From Aquimarina sp. (GTDB lineage: Bacteria; Bacteroidota; Bacteroidia; Flavobacteriales; Flavobacteriaceae), in assembly GCA_002697475.1 (NCBI GenBank), contig NZVW01000014.1, positions 1-10,209 on the forward strand: a stretch of DNA of 10,209 bases, given 5' to 3'. The notes under the pieces were generated by a model. It was given only the letters and a program-made list of their open reading frames with translations, was not told the origin of the DNA and ran no database searches. Made by a program: the position numbers and the translations under genes. This document shows, piece by piece, positions 7,386-10,209 of the stretch (the stretch's first letter is position 1; every line of letters begins with the position of its first letter).

Positions 7386-8271
7386 TATTTTTTGGTCTTT
7401 TAGTCACCAGATATACTCCAATAAAGACCAGAATAGAGGAAATCACTTTTACAAGATTTAGAGAATCTGCTCCCATTGTTATAGCAAAAACGATGGCTAA
7501 AAAAGGTTGTAAGTAGATAAAGGCTCCTATGGTTGAGGCCTTTAACGTTTTTAAAGCAAATACATTTAGTAAATAGGTCAAAAAAGTTGTTCCTATAACT
7601 ACAAAAGCCATTTTGTAAACGACGTCCATAGGTAAGGAGCTCCATTGTACTTCTTTAAATTCCCATATGGTGATGGGGAAGTTAATGATAACGCCAAAAA
7701 AGAAGAACCACTTCATTAAAGTGATGGCATGATATTTAGCAGTTAATGGCTTAACTATTATCAGATATACGGCATAGGAAGCGGCATTGATAATAAATAG
7801 CAGATTGCCTAATGGAATATTAGGTGCATCTTGTCTGTTTTCTGCGCCAAAAAGTATAAGTCCTAAAGCTCCTGAAAAGCCTAACAAAATGCCAATTGTT
7901 CGTAAAGCTGTGATCTTTTCTTTTATAAATATCGCTGAAAGGATAAAGACTAAAATCGGAGAAATGGTTATCATCACGGAACTGTTGATCGGAGTAGATA
8001 ACTCAAGACCTTTAAAAAACATCAGCATGTTGATGACCATACCAAAAAGTGCGCAGGCTATAATTCTGGGCCAATCTGATTTTTCTATTTTTTGCTTTGG
8101 AGCTAACAATGAAGCAATCCAAAAAAGTGAAGCAGCTCCAATAACCCTTAAGAAAATAAAACCAAAAGGTTTTATATAGGTAGGCATAACCCCTTTTGCA
8201 ATGGTATGATTAATTGCATAAATGAGACTAGCACCAAAAGCGGCTATTAAAGCAACCGTTCTTTTATCCAT
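7369..8271 (-). CDS. EamA/DMT-family transporter, 10 TM
   Basis: This is a 300-residue inner-membrane protein with two EamA repeats (about 6-140 and 153-290). Ten hydrophobic helices are visible near 6-22, 35-57, 68-88, 97-116, 122-141, 154-172, 186-203, 217-239, 247-265 and 274-290. Diagnostic pieces are the end of the first repeat (ISPILVFILSAIFIKEKIT) and its copy in the second (YLQPFLAIVFAITMG). Family members export amino acids, nucleotides or other small metabolites; no substrate can be assigned. The start codon lies inside the end of the arsC-like gene (8-base overlap), so it is probably the second gene of that operon and translationally coupled. Its 3' end overlaps the convergent thioesterase by 17 bases. 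Confidence 0.96.
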   Translation of the reverse strand: MDKRTVALIAAFGASLIYAINHTIAKGVMPTYIKPFGFIFLRVIGAASLFWIASLLAPKQKIEKSDWPRIIACALFGMVINMLMFFKGLELSTPINSSVMITISPILVFILSAIFIKEKITALRTIGILLGFSGALGLILFGAENRQDAPNIPLGNLLFIINAASYAVYLIIVKPLTAKYHAITLMKWFFFFGVIINFPITIWEFKEVQWSSLPMDVVYKMAFVVIGTTFLTYLLNVFALKTLKASTIGAFIYLQPFLAIVFAITMGADSLNLVKVISSILVFIGVYLVTKRPKNTTEDL

Positions 8272-8617
8272 GAATACTTTGTTTAGCGCCTTCTACTTCC
8301 TTTTTACTGTTGCCTATAAAAATGGAGTCTTCATTAATGATAACCGGTCGTTTTAAAAAAGTATAGTGCTCTAAGATCAAGCCTTTATAATCCTCGTCCT
8401 CTAATGGTTTATTCTTTAAGTCACGTTCTTTATACAATCTAGCTCTTTTACTAAATAAACTTTCATAACTACCTGCCAGACTGTACATTTCTTCAATCTG
8501 TTTTGGTGTTATAGGATCTGTTTTGATATCCTGCTGTATAAAGCTATCAGGTAATTGAAGTTCGCTCATGATTCGCTTGCACGTATCACAGGTAGATAAA
8601 TAATAAATCTTTTTCAC
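8264..8617 (-). CDS. ArsC/Spx-family thioredoxin-fold protein (arsenate reductase-like), GTG start
   Basis: The product has 117 residues, the usual size for ArsC/Spx/YffB-like proteins. Near the N-terminus is C10-D-T-C13-K in LSTCDTCKRI, a CxxC redox motif more like Spx-type members than like enterobacterial ArsC, which has a single cysteine there. The C-terminal FLKRPVIINEDSIFIGN matches the family's substrate-binding segment (LKRP-hydrophobic). It could reduce arsenate or act as a thiol-disulfide or regulatory protein; with no other ars gene nearby, arsenate detoxification is uncertain. The start must be GTG at 8617: an in-frame TAA lies two codons upstream, and the next ATG (residue 17) would remove the CxxC motif. 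It is the first gene of a two-gene unit with the EamA transporter, overlapping by 8 bases, and is divergent from the DinB gene. Confidence 0.93.
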   Translation of the reverse strand: MKKIYYLSTCDTCKRIMSELQLPDSFIQQDIKTDPITPKQIEEMYSLAGSYESLFSKRARLYKERDLKNKPLEDEDYKGLILEHYTFLKRPVIINEDSIFIGNSKKEVEGAKQSIHG

Positions 8618-8658
8618 CGGAATTTAATTTTGGTCAGTTAAATTGATTACAAAGGAAA

Positions 8659-8688
8659 TTGTTTTGAGGGTCAAAACTTATATTTTTG
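8659..8688 (+). promoter_or_regulatory. Bacteroidota promoter TTG-N19-TATTTTTG of the DinB gene
   Basis: TTG (8659-8661) and TATTTTTG (8681-8688) are separated by exactly 19 bases, the expected spacing for the Bacteroidota primary sigma factor. The -7 box ends 19 bases before the ATG. The same octamer stands at nearly the same distance from the thioesterase start. This is the best promoter in the window. Confidence 0.7.
8661..8677. promoter_or_regulatory. Dyad GTTTTGA-GGG-TCAAAAC inside the DinB promoter spacer
   Basis: Two perfect 7-base arms flank GGG. The dyad fills almost the entire spacer between the -33 and -7 elements, where a bound protein would block RNA polymerase. It also lies 43 bases upstream of the divergent arsC-like start. 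Short dyads are common in AT-rich DNA, so this is only a candidate operator. Confidence 0.35.
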
Positions 8689-8707
8689 GCTTAAAATTAA
8701 GATAACT

Positions 8708-9163
8708 ATGCAACATCCTCTAGAAATAGCCAGAGTCAACAGAGCAGCTCTGTCTAAAATTATAGAAAACTATTCATTAAAGCAACTTAATACTGTGCCT
8801 GAAGGTTTTAATAACAATTTGATATGGAATATAGCTCATGTTATAGTAACGCAACAATTATTGATGTATAAGTTGAGTGGTCTGCCTATGCAGGTTTCTG
8901 ACGAAATGGTAGAGAAGTATAAAAAAGGAACCAAAACAGAAAGAGATATTAGTCAGGAAGAGGTAGACATAATTAAAAAGTTATTACTAACTACCCTGAA
9001 TCAAACAGAGAAGGACTTAAAGGATCAAATCTTCAAAAATTTTAATGAATATCCTACTAGCACAGGATTTGTGTTAAGATCAATCGAAGACGCCTTACAT
9101 TTCAATAATTTTCACGAAGGCATACACTTAGGGTATATTTTAGCACTGAGAAAAAGTCTATAA
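8708..9163 (+). CDS. DinB-superfamily four-helix protein
   Basis: The 151-residue cytoplasmic protein is predicted to be all-helical. It carries the DinB-like metal site: His44 in WNIAHVIVTQQ, and His136 and His140 in the HxxxH motif of FNNFHEGIHLGYI. The segment from W40 to Q50 and the final helix HEGIHLGYILALRK are hallmarks of the DinB_2/DUF664 group. Related proteins bind a divalent metal, and some are thiol-dependent S-transferases (bacillithiol or mycothiol); many are uncharacterised. A thiol-transferase role is only an inference. It has a well-formed promoter and a 5' leader of under about 20 bases. It is divergent from the redox-type arsC-like gene and overlaps the convergent lipoprotein gene by 6 bases. 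Confidence 0.9.
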   Translation: MQHPLEIARVNRAALSKIIENYSLKQLNTVPEGFNNNLIWNIAHVIVTQQLLMYKLSGLPMQVSDEMVEKYKKGTKTERDISQEEVDIIKKLLLTTLNQTEKDLKDQIFKNFNEYPTSTGFVLRSIEDALHFNNFHEGIHLGYILALRKSL

Positions 9164-9934
9164 AATATTTAATCTAAAATAAGAGAATACTTCACTTTTT
9201 GGTATTTTCAAAACTATAGCACCTTCAGCATAGGAAGCTATTTCATAAGTGTTATAATACAGAATGATCTCTTGATTATTTACGCCTATATTTTCAGGAA
9301 GTTTGAATTGATCATTTTCAAAGAAGAAACCGGTACTATTTATCGAGGCATTTGTAGGTATGTCAAACTTCTTTCTAAAAAGTTGTTCTGCAAATTGCGT
9401 AAACGAATCAACATCCTGTAACATATTGACCGGTGAAAGATATTGTCCTGTTCGTTGATCAAAATTTAGAAAAGCCACTCCGCCATAACCATGGGCTCCA
9501 CCCGTAAAAGTATAAGAGTCCATAGCTATGCAGATAATTTCATTGTTCTGAAATGTTATGTCAGAATTTATCTCAGCTTCATACGGAATGGACTCTGAAC
9601 TGAATTCATTTTTAAATTCCAGATAGAAATCATTAAATGCTTGAATTCCCCTTTCAATATTCTCTTCCGGATTTTTTTCTCCTACGGCTAAGATCCCACA
9701 AACTTTATCTTCTATAAATGAATTAATCATAATTGCAGGCTTAGTTTTATTTAATGCCTGTATGATGCTAATTCCTACAGAAGCACAATCTGTGGTGTCG
9801 CAATTTTTTAGGATAGAGGTATCGAATCTCTGTTTTTCAAAAACCAAAGAATCCTCATTATTACAACTCTGTAAGCCTAAAAGAATAAAAGCAATTAATG
9901 CTGATATACAGTATTTATATTTATTGTTAATCAT
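9158..9934 (-). CDS. DUF4163/DUF3298 (RsiV-like) lipoprotein
   Basis: The protein has 258 residues. Its N-terminus is a lipoprotein signal peptide with basic residues, a hydrophobic core ALIAFILLG and a lipobox LQSC, giving lipidated Cys24. The residues after it, CNNED, place acids at +3 and +4, resembling the lipoprotein export signal that sends Bacteroidota lipoproteins to the outer surface; this is inferred. Residues about 34-150 fit DUF4163, ending in YTFTGGAHGYGG. Residues about 165-252 fit DUF3298, with KLPENIGVNNQEIILYYNTYEIASYAEGAI, the most conserved part of the family. The fold is shared with the extracytoplasmic part of the anti-sigma factor RsiV, which binds lysozyme. No anti-sigma helix or sigma factor gene is present here, so the role is unknown. 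Extra cysteines (45, 50, 79, 135) may form disulfides. Confidence 0.9.
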   Translation of the reverse strand: MINNKYKYCISALIAFILLGLQSCNNEDSLVFEKQRFDTSILKNCDTTDCASVGISIIQALNKTKPAIMINSFIEDKVCGILAVGEKNPEENIERGIQAFNDFYLEFKNEFSSESIPYEAEINSDITFQNNEIICIAMDSYTFTGGAHGYGGVAFLNFDQRTGQYLSPVNMLQDVDSFTQFAEQLFRKKFDIPTNASINSTGFFFENDQFKLPENIGVNNQEIILYYNTYEIASYAEGAIVLKIPKSEVFSYFRLNIL

Positions 9935-9978
9935 CTACTAAAGGTATTAATCCGATATGATTAGATAGAATTAAATTA

Positions 9979-10000
9979 TACTTTTGTTAGAATTTAACAA
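9979..10000 (+). promoter_or_regulatory. -7 box TACTTTTG with overlapping dyad, upstream of the PLP enzyme gene
   Basis: TACTTTTG (9979-9986) matches TAnnTTTG. With 19-base spacing the upstream triplet is ATG (9957-9959) rather than TTG, as at the thioesterase promoter. A dyad TTGTTA-N5-TAACAA (9984-10000) begins inside the box and covers the expected transcription start. The leader would be about 40 bases. Confidence 0.45.
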
Positions 10001-10031
10001 TATTAAGGATTTTATTGCCAAACTATCATTT

Positions 10032-10209
10032 ATGAAATTTAATACCAAGGCGATACACGGTGGACAAAAACCTGACCCTGCTTATGGGTCTGTAATGCCG
10101 CCAATATATCAAACTTCCACATATGCACAATCTACTCCAGGAGGACACAAGGGTTTTGAGTATAGCAGGACACACAATCCTACCAGAAAGGCTCTGGAAG
10201 ATAATTTGG
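10032..10209 (+). CDS. Cystathionine gamma-synthase/lyase-type PLP enzyme (3' partial)
   Basis: Only the first 59 codons are inside the window. The start MKFNTKAIHGGQ, the segment V-M-P-P-I-Y-Q-T-S-T-Y and the motif EYSRTHNPTR are diagnostic of the Cys/Met metabolism PLP-dependent family. The Y-S-R motif contributes phosphate contacts to PLP in the neighbouring subunit of the tetramer. The likely reaction is either cystathionine formation from an acylated homoserine and cysteine (metB-type) or gamma-cleavage of cystathionine. The N-terminal part does not separate these activities, so no symbol is given. The catalytic lysine lies beyond the window. The ATG is the first in frame after a candidate promoter. 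Confidence 0.9.
   Translation, partial: MKFNTKAIHGGQKPDPAYGSVMPPIYQTSTYAQSTPGGHKGFEYSRTHNPTRKALEDNL

Noticed and set aside
7371..7404. Possible hairpin AAAGATC ... GGTCTTT at the thioesterase/EamA junction
   Set aside because: Only a 7-base stem with a G-U pair and a loop of more than 15 bases, with no U-tract. It is not a credible terminator.
7787..8179. 130-codon open frame on the plus strand opposite the EamA gene
   Set aside because: It lies wholly antisense to a clear 10-TM transporter, with no recognisable domain, promoter or leader.
8264..8617. Arsenic resistance operon
   Set aside because: Only one ArsC/Spx-like gene is present, with an EamA transporter rather than ArsB/Acr3 and no ArsR. 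The family is functionally broad.

Overview
The window looks like chromosomal DNA from a low-GC member of the Bacteroidota, probably a marine or free-living Flavobacteriia or Cytophagia relative. Four things point there: a large secreted protease ending in a type IX secretion (T9SS) type A sorting tail, a GEVED domain typical of that phylum, TAnnTTTG-type -7 boxes, and A-rich leaders without clear Shine-Dalgarno sequences. The genus cannot be fixed from the sequence.

Layout from left to right. The window opens inside a plus-strand DoxX-family membrane protein with a fused C-terminal soluble domain; its true start lies before base 1. It converges, with an 8-base gap, on an unrecognised acidic 182-residue protein on the minus strand. 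A 206-base gap follows, holding an imperfect inverted repeat and a strong intrinsic terminator. Next comes a 3.8-kb minus-strand gene for a multidomain Kp43-like subtilase (S8 peptidase, Kp43-type beta-sandwich, FN3, GEVED, FN3, MAM-like, a 'DxYGDGICC' module, T9SS tail). Upstream of it on the same strand is a YheT-type alpha/beta hydrolase, which is divergent from a hotdog-fold acyl-CoA thioesterase. The thioesterase overlaps, tail to tail, a two-gene minus-strand unit made of an ArsC/Spx-like protein (GTG start) and an EamA/DMT transporter. Divergent from that unit is a DinB-fold protein with a good Bacteroidota promoter. The DinB gene overlaps, tail to tail, a minus-strand DUF4163/DUF3298 lipoprotein. 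The window ends in the first 59 codons of a cystathionine gamma-synthase/lyase-type PLP enzyme.

How the genes relate. Most are ordinary housekeeping or accessory genes in small transcription units, with no single pathway linking them. The clearest functional unit is the arsC-like/EamA pair, which overlaps by 8 bases. The hydrolase and thioesterase share a divergent control region centred on an 18-bp perfect palindrome and both act on (thio)esters, so shared regulation is possible. Three convergent gene pairs abut or overlap with no room for an intrinsic terminator. I found no CRISPR array, insertion sequence, tRNA, rRNA, or recognisable defence or phage system. The items most worth a second look are the protease's C-terminal module, its ambiguous start with an embedded hairpin, and the palindromes lying in promoter regions. 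No stretch over 300 bases lacks a gene.
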